A model generated the notes under the pieces. The model saw only the letters and a program-made list of their open reading frames with translations, was not told where the DNA came from and searched no databases. Position numbers and translations under genes: made by a program. 64,000 nt of DNA from Buddleja alternifolia (Eukaryota; Streptophyta; Magnoliopsida; Lamiales; Scrophulariaceae), in NCBI GenBank assembly GCA_019426215.1, contig CM033401.1:6453134-6517133 (forward strand), in the 5' to 3' direction. The stretch's first letter is position 1. Each line of letters opens with the position of its first letter. Positions 42,173 through 53,411 of the stretch are shown here, piece after piece.

Positions 42173-44587
42173 TGTTGGTCCCAAGTGGTAACGAAATGGT
42201 CTGGAAGGGGGGGGGATTGATAGACCCAAAAGTCTTTTTCGACTTCAAAAGATTCGTATTAAAATGATTTTGGACGCTTGAAATGTAGACGCTTGACTGA
42301 GCGTTACTTAAAATATAGACGCTTAGGCAGTGTTATCAAAACCGGACCGGACCGGACGGATCGACCGCTTAGAACCGGAACCGGTCACAAATGCGGTCCG
42401 GTTATGCTATAAAACCGTTTAAGGCCCAAAACCGGCGGTTTTAGCTGAAAACGTTCGATCCGCCAGTTGAACCGGTGAACCGTTAAACCGGTTGTAAAGT
42501 GATGAACCGGGCGGTTCTTAAATAAAATGAAATCAAGCCAGAAACGCAAAAATGCAGAAAGGTAGAGGCGAGAGCTTCTTCACTCCAGCAGGCTTCTTCA
42601 TCTCTGGTGGCATACCTTTTCCATCTTCATGCCAGATCTAACATTTCCCTCACCCCATTTCTCAAATTTCCATTTCTTAATGTATTGGAAAGGAAGGTGA
42701 TAGTGGGTGAAAGAAATTAAATGGGAAAAAAACGAGATCAGAAGAATAAAAAGAAAAAGGTGAAAGAAAATTTTAAAAAAAAACTGAAGAAGACCAGAAG
42801 TAGTGTCGGCGTATGTGTGAAGTGTGAAATGTGAAGAAGAAAGCATAGGGTTTTCACTCTTTCTTGCTTTTATATAATATTTTTTGTTTTTTGTTTTTGT
42901 TTTTAGTTTAGAATTAGTACATTGTTCACTATGCATGTGGGCCTTGGTTCTTCTTCAGTGTGGTTTATTATTATATAATTTAGTTTTACATTACATAATT
43001 AAAAAAATATATGATATATGTATATACATAAATAAATTTTATTATTTTTCAATAATAATATAATATATATTATTTATTGCATAATTATGACGTCTCTGGT
43101 TCGACCGCGGTTGACCCGGCGGTTGAACCGCTGACCCGTGACACAGTCACTTTTCCGGTTCGCTGTTCGGTCCGGTTTTCAGAACACTGCGCTTAGGCTA
43201 AGCGTCTGATGAAGACTGTTTTTAGAAAGTTAACTTAGACTTCAAGATTTGAATACTTTAACCAAGTAGGTTTAAGCGTTCTGTTCTTTAATCAGTGTTA
43301 GCACAGCGGAATGATTTTTGTAGTCTTCCTTTTAAAAGGGCTTTAGCGTCGCAAAAAGTGTATTTAGTTGCTTAGCGTTTGATTAAGTTTCACTTGATCA
43401 GTTTATGATATGACAATATAAAAAACTGAATGTAAAGTAAAGAACACAATATTTGTAAGGTTCGTTGGGTGGTGTAATCCCAACTACGTCCTTCTTCTAC
43501 TTGAACACTTGGAGGCAATCCACTAAAATGATTCTCAAAGAATCACACATAATCTTGTACAAATTAGGGAGAGATGGATGTCGATGACTTGAGCTCCTTG
43601 ATCACACAGATTTCTTCTCCAAATCACTTCAATTCCCTTGCTTCTTTCACCCAGAAATACGGCAAGTATCCAACTTCGACTTCACACAGATCGCGAGGCT
43701 TGGATAAGGGTTTTTCTAAAAAGTTTGTGATTTTGATAAAGTTCAACAACTAGGAATATCTCAGTAGTATTGTGGGTTTCTCTAAAAAGAATATTTGAGA
43801 TATTGGTTGACTGTCTCAGGAATTGAAGAAAAACAAAGAGAATGTTTTCTTGAAAATTCTGGCTTTTCTGAGAGTTTAAGGAATGAGACTTTAATGCAAC
43901 AGCAATTTGGCTTGGAAATTAATCGTGTTCTATATTTGGCTTGTTGTTGAAATCCTATTTATAGGCATTCTTGGAGAAAGTGTCCGTTTGACACATGCAA
44001 AAGCGCGTGTCTCTCACTTCCGCGAGTAAACAACTTTTGTCCTTTTTCCTGAAAATCTGCTGCACAAAAGTTGGTGTTGCAGTCTTTGAATAGTTGACAA
44101 TCCAATAGGGTGGCTTTTCCGTACGTCTGAAAGTGCTTATCATATTTAATGCTCTTATCTGCATTTAATGCATTTGAATTAAATGTCCGTTGGCACCTAA
44201 TGCATTGAGAATATTTGCATTAAAGTCCTTCTGGACTTAGAAATAAATTCAGGTGAAATCAGTCATTGATAGACGCTTGTTCATCCTTGAATTACTTCTA
44301 TCCTATAAGGTGACGCTTGGTGTAGCTGGTCATTTTAGACGCTTGGAATTTTCATCTTTGTTCAGACTTCAGGCGCTTGAGTCTTCAAACTTTACTTCTG
44401 ATAAACTCACTCAGAACAGATCAGACGCTCAGTCTAAGACAACTTAACCTAACAATCTAGAATAAAAATAAAACAAAGCCTATTACAAATCTAATGCTTC
44501 AAAGCTAAAAACAAACTTACATATTTTGGGGTCTAACAGAAAGTCCTAATTGTCATCATCAAAACATCTAATATAAAATTCCTAACA
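42173..44587 (+). mobile_element. Long SIRE-like solo LTR with nested hAT (B1)
   Basis: It begins TGTTGGTCCCAAGTGG and ends AAATTCCTAACA. The right-hand ataaa duplication is kept (44588-44592); the left one is altered by the junction deletion. Without the nested hAT the LTR would be about 1.5 kb. No second LTR, primer site or pol is adjacent. Paired small ORFs (43955-44164 and 44253-44447) recur in B2 only because the LTR was duplicated. Confidence 0.75.
42328..43189. mobile_element. hAT-type non-autonomous element (B1)
   Basis: The ends CAGTGTTATCAAAACCGG and (inverse) CAGTGTTCTGAAAACCGG match. The 8-bp duplication cgcttagg lies at 42320-42327 and 43190-43197. The subterminal zones are rich in ACCGG/CCGGT motifs. 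No transposase is seen; a 112-residue frame at 42598-42936 on the minus strand is low complexity. Confidence 0.9.
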
Positions 44588-44630
44588 ATAAATACTAGAA
44601 AGATATGGAAATATATTATATTATCTAACA

Positions 44631-45011
44631 CTTAATACGTATGTAGTATGTTACTACATACGTACTATGAATAAGAAAAATAGAGCACATGTCCATGTGT
44701 CGTATTGTTGTTTTTATACCTTTTTTGTTTACATGTATCTCGTTTACAAATTAATAATGGAGAAGTAAATTATATCTTAGTTTCATAGTGTTTTTTCGTT
44801 TTGCCATTTAATCCATCGAAATACTGCTTAGAACTGTATAATACAAGATTTGAATGTCCAATCATCAAATTTATGTTGGTTCATATTGCCATCTTTGTAG
44901 GATTTGTTATCGTGGGCATAGCCTCCAATTTACATTTCGGTAACTTTAATAATTTCTCTCCACCTAAATCTCTATTATAGACTGTTAATATATATGAATG
45001 AGAACAACAAA
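44631..45011 (+). repeat. 3' flank of a lost plus-strand phylloplanin copy
   Basis: The text 'gcacatgtccatgtgtcgta' through 'aatgagaacaacaaa' matches 49680-50015 downstream of the intact gene. The CDS is absent from B1; its last 16 codons survive upstream of B2 at 55943. Confidence 0.65.
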
Positions 45012-46707
45012 TCTATCTAATCTAACCCCTATATAAATGTGTGAATAACTAATAGTCCATGAACTTTATCATTTATCAGACTTTAGTCCTCATCTCTCAA
45101 ATGCACTCAAATAGTCCCTAAAGTATATTATTCGTCCCACTTTAGTCCTTCATCTCTCAAATGCGCTTTAATAGTCCCTTAACTCTTACATTCATCTGAT
45201 TAAAGTCCCTTGAGTTTTTTTTTTTCACTTCTGCAAAAAAAATTCCTCCAAAACTACCCACCAAACATTTGTAACAATTAAAAGTAGGTAACAGGGCAGC
45301 AATGGCGAAAGGAGCTGAACAACACGATTTGCAGATGGTGGTGGTGGAGGAGGAGGAGGGCGATTTGGAAGATAGTAGAGGAGGCGTCGTGGATGACGCC
45401 GCAACTTTGGATTTGCAGAGGATGAGGCGACATTGTTGGATTCTCAAAAGGTGGAGGTAGCGATGTTTGACTTTCCAAAGGTCGGAAAGGTCATTTGATT
45501 TTCAAAGAGAGGGGACGGCAGCGCAATTTGAGAAAGGTGGCAGTGGTGGCAACAAATACGCGGAATGAAAGGTGTAGGGGATTGAGTTAGGAGAGTGGTA
45601 TGAGAGAAAAAAATGGGTAAAGGTTTGGGTTTTGGAAAAGAATGGGAGAAAATTTAAATTTAAAATAATTAAAAATATATAAAATAAAATGGATAAAAGT
45701 TGGGAGTTTTGATAGAAAAATTCTTGCAAAAGTAAAAAAATGCCCTGTTCTAACATGGTGTAAGTCACGTGCCTCAAGGTTTCATCTGTTTTTAATGGAT
45801 AATTGACTCAAGGGACTTTAATGAGAATAATCTGAGAGTTGAGGGATTATTTGAGTGATTAAAGCTCTTTTTTTTTTTTTTTAACATTTACCAAAAAGAA
45901 AAATACCTCCAAAACTACCCACCAACTATATGCAACAATCAAAAACCGGTAACAGGGCAACAATGGCGAGAGAACATGAACAACAAGATTTGTAGATGGT
46001 GGAGAAGGAGGAGGAGGAGGGCGATTTTCCAGATGGTAAAGGGGGCGGCGTGGATGAGGCGACATCATTAGATTTGCAGAGAATGGGGCGACATCGTTGG
46101 ATTTTCAGAAGATGGGGTTAGCTGTGTTTCATTTTTCAATGGTGGGGATTGTCATTTGATTTTCAGAGGATGGGGGGCAGCGATACAATTTGAGAAGGGT
46201 GTAAGTGGAGGCAAAACAGACGGTGGATGGAAGGTGGAGGGGATTAAGCTAGGAGAGTGGGATGAGGGAAAAAGTAAGTTAAGGTTAGGGTCTTGGGAAA
46301 GAATGGGAATAAAATTTGAACCTAAAATAAAATAGATAAAATTAGAGAGTTTTGGAAGAGAAATCCTTGCAAAAGTAAAAAAAAAATGCCCTGTCCTAAC
46401 ATGGTGTAAGTCATGTGCCTTAAGGCTCCATCAGTTTTTTACGAATAATCGACTCGAGGGACTTTAATGAGAAGAATCCTAGAGTTGAGGGACTATTTGA
46501 GTGCATTTGAGAGATAAGAGACTAAATTGGTATAAATGATAGAGTTGAGGGACCATTGGTGGTATTTGGGGTCAAAAGTATAAAATAGGCACTACCAGAT
46601 AATCAATTTTTAACAAGTTATCAATTGGCCAATAAACTAGACATATTAATTAATTCAATTTAACTTCTCATCGAATCACCACGTGCAAAACACGTGATAC
46701 TTTCTAG
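45012..46707 (+). mobile_element. Helitron with nested TIR element (B1)
   Basis: Same termini as 45-1770: A|TCTATCTAATC... and hairpin CACGTGC-aaa-ACACGTG, then ATACTTTCTAG|T. The nested GA-rich TIR element spans about 45050-46566. Confidence 0.75.
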
Positions 46708-47170
46708 TAATAATTAGAAAAAGCAATAAAGACTCAGGCTTCTTATTCTTAGGTATTAGCTTGTTTATTTTGGCAACAAAAATAAAAGTGGCCTTTATTT
46801 ATATTTGTATACTCGTTCATAAAAAACGAAGAAGAAATTTATACTCTAAATATTTTGTTCATTTTTGTCTTGAAAATATAGACTTGTGTATATGTTGATC
46901 AAAATGTATGCTACTCTCTACTTCCATTAGTCTGACAAATTCTTTCAATTTGATATTTTATTAATTTATATTTCACATAAAGTAACGCAGTGTCTCGCAT
47001 ATTTTATTATACCTGCATACACACTTTAAATCATTGTAATATATACAAACTTGTAATATTTTGTATTACACGTGCATGTGGGAGATACTTTTTGAGCCTA
47101 TGAGAGCCACCTCTTGAGCTTGTGGGAGCCACCTTTAGAATGTTAATGCTTGGTGACGGGATCTAGACAA

Positions 47171-47407
47171 TGTCACCCCTTGACGAGGATCGGATGTCGA
47201 TCCTTGAAGGAGGGGTGACTATAATTAATGTCCCACTTAGGAAAAACAGGAAAAGCGAAAGTTGTTTATCAATAGTTGTCTAAGAATATAAGTGTAACAA
47301 TGAATATTAATTTTGGGTCGTGGTTTAATTGTCCAACCACAGGTTACGATCAGTGGATTTTGAGGCACACTTCACGTCCAACGGGCTCGTGAGCCCGGGG
47401 CGTGACA
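47171..47407. mobile_element. Solo-LTR-like 237-bp element (copy 3)
   Basis: TGTCACCCC...GGGGCGTGACA; same length and flanks as at 2231, and part of duplicated block B. Confidence 0.4.
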
Positions 47408-47820
47408 ATACGGTCTTATTATTCTACAATAAATTATCTGAGAAACTTTTAGCTAACTTTTGCAAAAAAAATTTAGCATATCCTACGTATGAAGGCAATG
47501 GAAATATTTAGTACTCTTGTTTATTATAAGTTAATATCTAACAGAGTCAACTTAAGAAAATTTTCTTGTGAACGTGCCACAAAGAAAACACCGGCATGAC
47601 CTTCTTGGGCTTTGTCTTGGGGGCGGTGGTGAGCCGACAGCACCTGTACGAGGGGAGGCCATCAAGATCTTAGGACATCCTCAAGTGACGTGACTCCTAC
47701 TGGCCAGCCGGTCTTACTTCTAATGCGTATAAATTATATTATTTATGCAAATTGTTTTTACATGATAATCTAAAGAATTTATACCTTCAGATATTGCATG
47801 CCAATTTTGGAAAATTTCAC

Positions 47821-47859
47821 AACACAACCCACCCTAACCCCTATTTAATAAGTGTTAAA
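47821..47859 (+). promoter_or_regulatory. Orphan phylloplanin promoter core
   Basis: AACCCACCCTAACCCCTATT then TAATAAGTGTTAAAG. No TATA box or ATG follows; the next promoter (48892) is the functional one. Confidence 0.5.
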
Positions 47860-48891
47860 GAGAATTTCATTAAGTAAAATCCGTTATTTTATTTCAATGA
47901 AAAATTTATAATGCTAAGAACAAAAAAGGACAACATCGAATAAGGTAATTAAAATAATTCGAGCGTTAAACCTATAGTTTCGTCAAGATAATAAATTAAA
48001 TCTCAAAGAAATATCTAATTCTAAAGAAATAACTTTTACGTATAAGTCCATTGTTGGGATACAAAACTTGGAGTAGAGTTTCCAATCCAACCTGTCAGTG
48101 GCTGCTTAATTTATCAGCCAATAGCCGACTAAGAACAGAAAAATATGAGAAGAGGGCCAAAGTTGTTAGAGAGAGATTATAATAATTTAGCAATAGTTCA
48201 ATATCAATTTCAGGTTGCAGTTTGAAGTGAATAATTTTATATGACTCCAATCTTAAAGAATTTGAGTGTTAAAAAATATTGAAATCCATCAAAACTCAAA
48301 TTTATTTAAACAAATTTAGTGAACTCATTATTATATTTACAAATTCATAACTCACAAATCCTTCAATTCAAACACATCTTTATAATCCTTGACGTTAACT
48401 TTATGTCCAAAAACGAATGGAATGAGCTCAATTTGGGGGGAAATGGGTAGAACCTCATTTCATTTTTTTATTTCAGCAAAAACTCCAACTGTCTCAATAA
48501 ATTCTCCAACAATCACACTATTGGAACAGTAGTTCAACCCAAAATTCCTTCAAAATTTTTGCAAAACCTCATTTGATAAAATCGTAATTCTGAATATTTC
48601 CCTATAATTTGAGTAGGAATAATGTCATTAATAGCCCTTGAAGTATCGATTTTGTATCATTTCGATCCCTAAAGTAAACATATAAATAAACAATCTTAGA
48701 TCAAATGAATACAAAATTCAAGAAAAAATAGTGAAAATGTTTATTGTAATTCTACAGAATATCATTTGAGAAAATAGACAATGAGGTCAATCTAATCTAC
48801 ACAAAGTAAAGACCAATGGGTATTAAGATATCATACTGAACAAAAATGCGGAATTTAACATGTACAAAAAAGTAAAGACCAAATATATATA
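47860..48891 (+). repeat. Upstream flank of the intact plus-strand gene
   Basis: 48160-48385 is the phylloplanin upstream flank. 48385-48677 is the dispersed repeat, cut short. 48677-48832 equals 8284-8430. No gene is present. Confidence 0.5.
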
Positions 48892-49010
48892 GAGCAACCC
48901 ACCCTAACCCCTATTTAATAAGTGTTAAAGAAGATGTACAAAAAAGTCTTATACACAAATTACAATGAGAGAAAAATGCAAGAAAACATGAAAATAAACA
49001 AGTATAAATA
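48892..49010 (+). promoter_or_regulatory. Phylloplanin promoter (TATA plus conserved core)
   Basis: The core AGCAACCCACCCTAACCCCT begins at about 48892 and is followed by ATTTAATAAGTG. The TATAAATA box is at 49003-49010, 99 bp before the ATG. The leader contains 'cagttcaacacagcaaag'. The core resembles MYB-type AC elements; binding is inference. Confidence 0.7.
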
Positions 49011-49108
49011 GGGGTTCTCTTCCCAACAGTTCAACACAGCAAAGCGGTGAATTGCAAGAGTAGTAAGAATATAGCATACCACATATATAAACCTCAAATC
49101 TCCTCCAA

Positions 49109-49582
49109 ATGGCTTATAATTGTGCCTCTGCCCTTTTCCTCATCGCACTCCTCTTCGCGGCCTCAAACCCGTTAGCAAACGGCCTATTACTACCCAACCC
49201 GCTGCTGCGAGGTATAACTCTAAACGGCACACTTTGCTGCACAGCGACGGGAAACTGCCCCGGCCAAGGCGTTGCCGGGGCGCTTGTTAGCTTGAATTGC
49301 ACCGTTCTTGGCGCTACTGTCAATCTCGGCCAGGCTACAACTAATGCCAATGGAACTTTTAACATTACTGTTCCTGCTGTAAGAGCGATTGCCCTTGGAC
49401 TTCCCGTACTCCCTTGCGTTACCGCTGTTCGACTTCCATTAAGCAATGTCACATGTCCGGTGCTTTCCACCGCCAATGGCGTCCTCGCATCCGCTCTTGA
49501 ATCTGTCGGCACTTTGGTTACGAGCGCACTTGGGTTGGTTCAAAATGTTCGCTTAACGGGATTTGTCAATGTGAATATCTGA
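49109..49582 (+). CDS. Phylloplanin-like secreted protein (Pollen Ole e 1 family)
   Basis: 157 residues, one exon. The signal peptide spans residues 1-25 (M-A-Y-N-C-A-S-A-L-F-L-I-A-L-L-F). Mature cysteines are at 43, 44, 50, 64, 103 and 116, in the same pattern as the minus-strand genes; an extra Cys5 sits in the signal peptide. Sequons occur at N39, N63, N81, N85 and N113, more than in the sister proteins. A three-residue longer N-terminal loop (L-L-L-P-N-P-L) replaces Q-I-L-T. The Thr/Val/Leu-rich C-terminal part is conserved. It is thus a second subtype in the cluster. Role inferred from family: extracellular, leaf-surface defence protein of the phylloplanin type. A near-identical but frameshifted relative is at 11086. 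Antisense frames over it are shadows. Confidence 0.87.
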   Translation: MAYNCASALFLIALLFAASNPLANGLLLPNPLLRGITLNGTLCCTATGNCPGQGVAGALVSLNCTVLGATVNLGQATTNANGTFNITVPAVRAIALGLPVLPCVTAVRLPLSNVTCPVLSTANGVLASALESVGTLVTSALGLVQNVRLTGFVNVNI

Positions 49583-50068
49583 TTGAATTTAATTTCAAGT
49601 ACTGCTGAAAATTTCTTCTCCCTTTTAGTCTTTACTGCTTATATATAGTAGTATATTATTACTATGAATAAGAAACAATAGAGCACACTGCATGCATGTG
49701 TCGTATTGTTGTATTCATACCTTTTTTTTTGAAAAAATGTATGTCGTTTATAAATTAATAATGGAGAAGAAAATTTTGTCTTAGTTTTGTTGTTTGTTTT
49801 TGGGTTGTGCACTTTAATCCATCGAAATACTGCTTAGAATTGTATAATACAAGATTTGAAATAACCAATCACCAGATTTATATTGTTTCATATTGCCATC
49901 TTCGTAGGATTTGTTATCGTGGGCCTACCTTCCAATTTCCATTTCGGTAACTTAAATAATTGTTCTACACTTAATTCTCTATTATAGACTTATACAGTAT
50001 GACTGAGAGCAACAAATAGTAAGAAAAACGCAACAAAAATAAAAACTGACCTTTATTTATATCGTCTA
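49583..50068 (+). other. 3' UTR and flank of the plus-strand gene
   Basis: It contains the text that recurs at 44640-45011, 59335-59714 and, with errors, 11556-11875. The site 'caacaaatag' near 50010-50020 is the unfilled Helitron target. No second gene is seen. Confidence 0.6.
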
Positions 50069-51255
50069 CTAGCTAGTAATGAATATGTGCGCTGCACGTG
50101 AATCATATGCACTCGTTAAATAATTTATGTATATAAGTAATATTTAATTTAGAAATTGTATATATTCAAAATTGTAATTTAACTAAGTGAATTATTGTTC
50201 AATAAAATATAATTAATTATTTGAAAAATAAAATATGATTGACATTAAGTACTAATCAACACATAGAAGAACTAATAAGTTTATTGAAAAATGTAACCTA
50301 TATAAAATGCAAACATATAAATTCTTATTTAAATTCATATTTCATTTGTTTATTCACTTGTTTATTTTTAAAGACGAAGCACTCTCTTCTTTCCCCCTCA
50401 TTGACTTCTATATGTACTTGCAAATCTCTCATTATTATGGCTCAAAAATAGATATTTATGTCCTCTTCTTGTTTCTTCTTTATCCGCTCTCCTTATTTTC
50501 TGAAAAACACAATAATAATTTATCAAAATATTAATTATATATTGTCAACTAGTGACTCATGCATAATATTTTTTTACATAATATAAAAGCAAGTAAGCTA
50601 TATACCTTACAAAATAATACAAAAATAAGTCTCATTTTACTCCTAAATATTTTGTTTTTATTCGTAGTTTATAAGTGCAAGTACGATTTCATTTATTTCC
50701 CGTTTTTGTATTTTTTACCCAATTTTTTCTTCGTAACTTTAAAAAAAATTCATAAAATATTCGTTTCAAATTTAATACCAATTTTTCGTTGTCTCGTATT
50801 TAACTAGTTTTTTTGAAAGGTACTTACTAGGGAGTTGAATTGTCTTTCATGACAACATTTGTACAAAAGTAGGATAGAACTGGAGAGAGAGAGAGAAAAA
50901 TATATTGTGAGGTGAAAGAAAATTATGGGTACATTCAAATCAACAACTACCACTCGATCTTCAATAACATATAGGTTGATGTCCATCAATTTTGTTTGAT
51001 TTTTTTATTTAAAATTGTACTTACTCCGTTGTTCATAATCTATAGATATTTATTTATGTTATTATAAAATAAAGGAGAGAATTCATCAGTCCAAGTTCGT
51101 CACTAAAACTTTAATGAAGATTGAAAAACTCTGAAGCTGGAGGCGTGCTTGTGAAAGGGTTTTAAGTTTATTCTTTTTGTTTAAGTTTATTTTTGAAATG
51201 CAAATCTGAAAAAATCTATTCATCTTCTTCTCTTCCGTATTTTTGGGATTTTTTG
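50069..51255 (-). mobile_element. Possible Helitron (minus strand) and AT-rich DNA
   Basis: At 50069-50100 the minus strand ends with hairpin CGTGC-agc-GCACA, then TATTCATTACTAGCTAG|T, a good Helitron 3' terminus. I cannot find its 5' TC end. The rest is very AT-rich with small chance ORFs (50239-50989). Confidence 0.45.
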
Positions 51256-51259
51256 TTTG

Positions 51260-51610
51260 TTACGCCGTTAATTTCGCGAACAATCGGGGAAAGTGAATAA
51301 AATGCGTACATTTCCGTACAATTGGTTTAGATACGTAGAACGGGCGTATTTTTGAAACATACGGCGGAACGCGTATGATACACGTCTTTACCAACAGAGG
51401 TTTTGATATAGCACATCGTTCTCTCCTAGTCCTAGTACCATAAAGCTCTTCTAAGTGGTCGATGATTTCCTTTGCTATCATCATATTTTCATGTTGCTTT
51501 TGCAACTCATTTGACATAGAAGTCATGATGATGCATCTAGCTTGGATGTTATCATCCGACCACAGCTTTGCGTACTCTCTATCCTCATGACTGCTTTCAT
51601 CGTTAATCAC
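51260..51610 (-). pseudogene. Copia-type gag fragment
   Basis: The minus-strand frame reads ...D-D-N-I-Q-A-R-C-I-I-M-T-S-M-S-N-E-L-Q-K..., then H-E-N-M-M-I-A-K-E-I and L-E-E-L-Y-G. This is the UBN2-type gag core of Ty1/copia retrotransposons (A-R-C-x-I-L-x-S-M-x-N-x-L-Q, then L-x-E-M-F-G). The similarity stops after about residue 70. No zinc knuckle, protease, integrase or reverse transcriptase follows. It lies downstream (on the minus strand) of a copia primer site and LTR at 53412. Confidence 0.75.
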
Positions 51611-53411
51611 CGGCTGTATAGCCGTCAGGATATAATCTTTCCTTTCATATTGAAGAATGATTTTTAAGTTTCTAAGTCAGTCTGAAAAGTTTGGTCCGTT
51701 CAGTTTGTTGGTTTCAAGAATTGTATAAAGAGGATTTTTAGCCATTTTCGTTTATCTACGAAAATGCATAACAGATAATTAATAACGGATTTTCAAATAA
51801 AGTCCTATACAATTTGGTCTTTAATTGTACAAGTCTCCCACTATTTTTCTCAAATCACACCACCCTCTTGATATGATTCGAAGAAACGTTAGTCTCTTTA
51901 GTGGGCTTGAGATCTATTCTCATTTCATCATATGCCCCATTTTTTGAGCTAACACACGATGATTTTGAATAGTAGCCTTACCAGGCATTCTATCTTTCTA
52001 GATAGTTCTCAAGATGGTTTTCCTCATCTCCCACATGTGCCCCATTTTCTGAGCTAACACATGAGGGACGATGTTAGGCTCGACCCATCAAATATCCCAT
52101 GAATAACCATCAATTCCATTGCCCCCATTTTTCTGAGCAAAGCAATGAAACCAACCGATTTCCACGGGGCACCGTAGTGCTTAGTAAACACTCACAGCCT
52201 ACCTCGGATCCAATCCACCCCATTTTCTGAGAAAAAGGATTGAACCTTTGGCGGCGTTTCACATGGTGAATACTTATGATAGAAGGTATGATAATAGAAT
52301 TTCATTCTTATAATCACAAAAGCCTAATATTTTCACAGGAGGGAATTATAACATGCTTATTTGAGGGGTCTCATCAGATTGAATTATCTTGCTTTAATTA
52401 TCTATCCTATGCATGCATTACTTGACATAATCATCATAGACAGATAAATAAAACATCCACAAAACGGTAAAATTGAGGATGAACCACCTCGAGCCCTAAC
52501 CTAGTAACCCATTCGAGCCAAAGTGGGTTTGGACATTCTAGAAAGTAAAAAACCAGCCTAGACTATTACAATGGTATCGCCTCAACATACAAGTCTTCAA
52601 GTCTTGGCTCCGTCTTCGATTACATAGAATATCAAAAACTACTAATCTACTATATGAAAAGGAAAGAGTCAAACCGGCTATTATTTACAACTCTAGAACA
52701 ATTACATACATAGAAAACCAACACTACGACTAGGCTCGTGGTTTATCCTTTTATCACATAAACATGCCAAGCAACAAACATACATGTGACAAAGTAAATT
52801 TTACCCATTCATCATTCAAACTAGATTGCAAATATCATTGGGATAAGTTCAATATCGATTTATAAAACCTTTCTCAGAGTTTATAAGTCAAAAAACATCA
52901 TAGGTTAGGTCTTTGGTGGGTCACCCACCTCCAGAAAGTACGAAGAAAGGAATTTTTTTTTTTTGTTTTAACTTTCAGGCGTGGTCATCCGCGCGCCTGG
53001 GCGGGCGCCGCGTGCAGAGGCTATTGCTGTTCGCGATTTTCAAATCAATTTTTCACATGTTCGTGATTCTTTCGAGTTTCGATTAATGAATCTAAATTCT
53101 CCTAAGGTCTAAGTTTTATTACTTGATGATTAAACCTTCGGTTCAACCATCTCGCAACACCCCACCGAAGGTGATTTCATAAAACTAGATCAAAACCTTC
53201 GAAAATAATCATATACCCAAATTTCAGATTTCCTGATTTTTTAAAACCAATGACTTTTAAACATTAAAATCATAAAAATCAAACATCATCCCAAATCAAA
53301 ATCAATCCTAGTTTAACAATGAATATATTGATTATCATGTTTTCCATTTTACAATTAAAACGTAAAAACAAACATGCATAATCACATAAAAATTCGATTG
53401 AGCCAAACCAT
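51611..53411 (-). mobile_element. Untranslated leader of a decayed copia element
   Basis: Region between the gag fragment and the primer site. 51930-52260 repeats the phrase 'ccccattttctgagctaaca' several times with variations. A GC-rich patch (gcgcgcctgggcgggcgccg) lies at about 52990-53010. No ORF of note. Confidence 0.5.

Larger units (their letters stand above)
42135..48465. repeat. Segmental duplication B, copy B1
   Basis: It is near identical to 56703-63155: LTR remnant, SIRE-like LTR with hAT, phylloplanin 3' flank, Helitron, LTR-like piece, orphan promoter and upstream flank. After about 48465 B1 instead resembles 8520-8700, so the two copies part there. Confidence 0.9.

Noticed and set aside
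42598..42936. 112-residue minus-strand ORF
   Set aside because: Low-complexity Phe/Leu/Ser-rich frame inside a hAT element with clear ends; the equivalent frame in B2 is altered.
43955..44447. ORF pair recurring at 58650-59142
   Set aside because: Both lie in a solo LTR and recur only because the LTR was duplicated.
49114..49512. 132-residue minus-strand ORF
   Set aside because: Antisense shadow of the intact phylloplanin gene; Pro/Arg-rich as expected from the complement.
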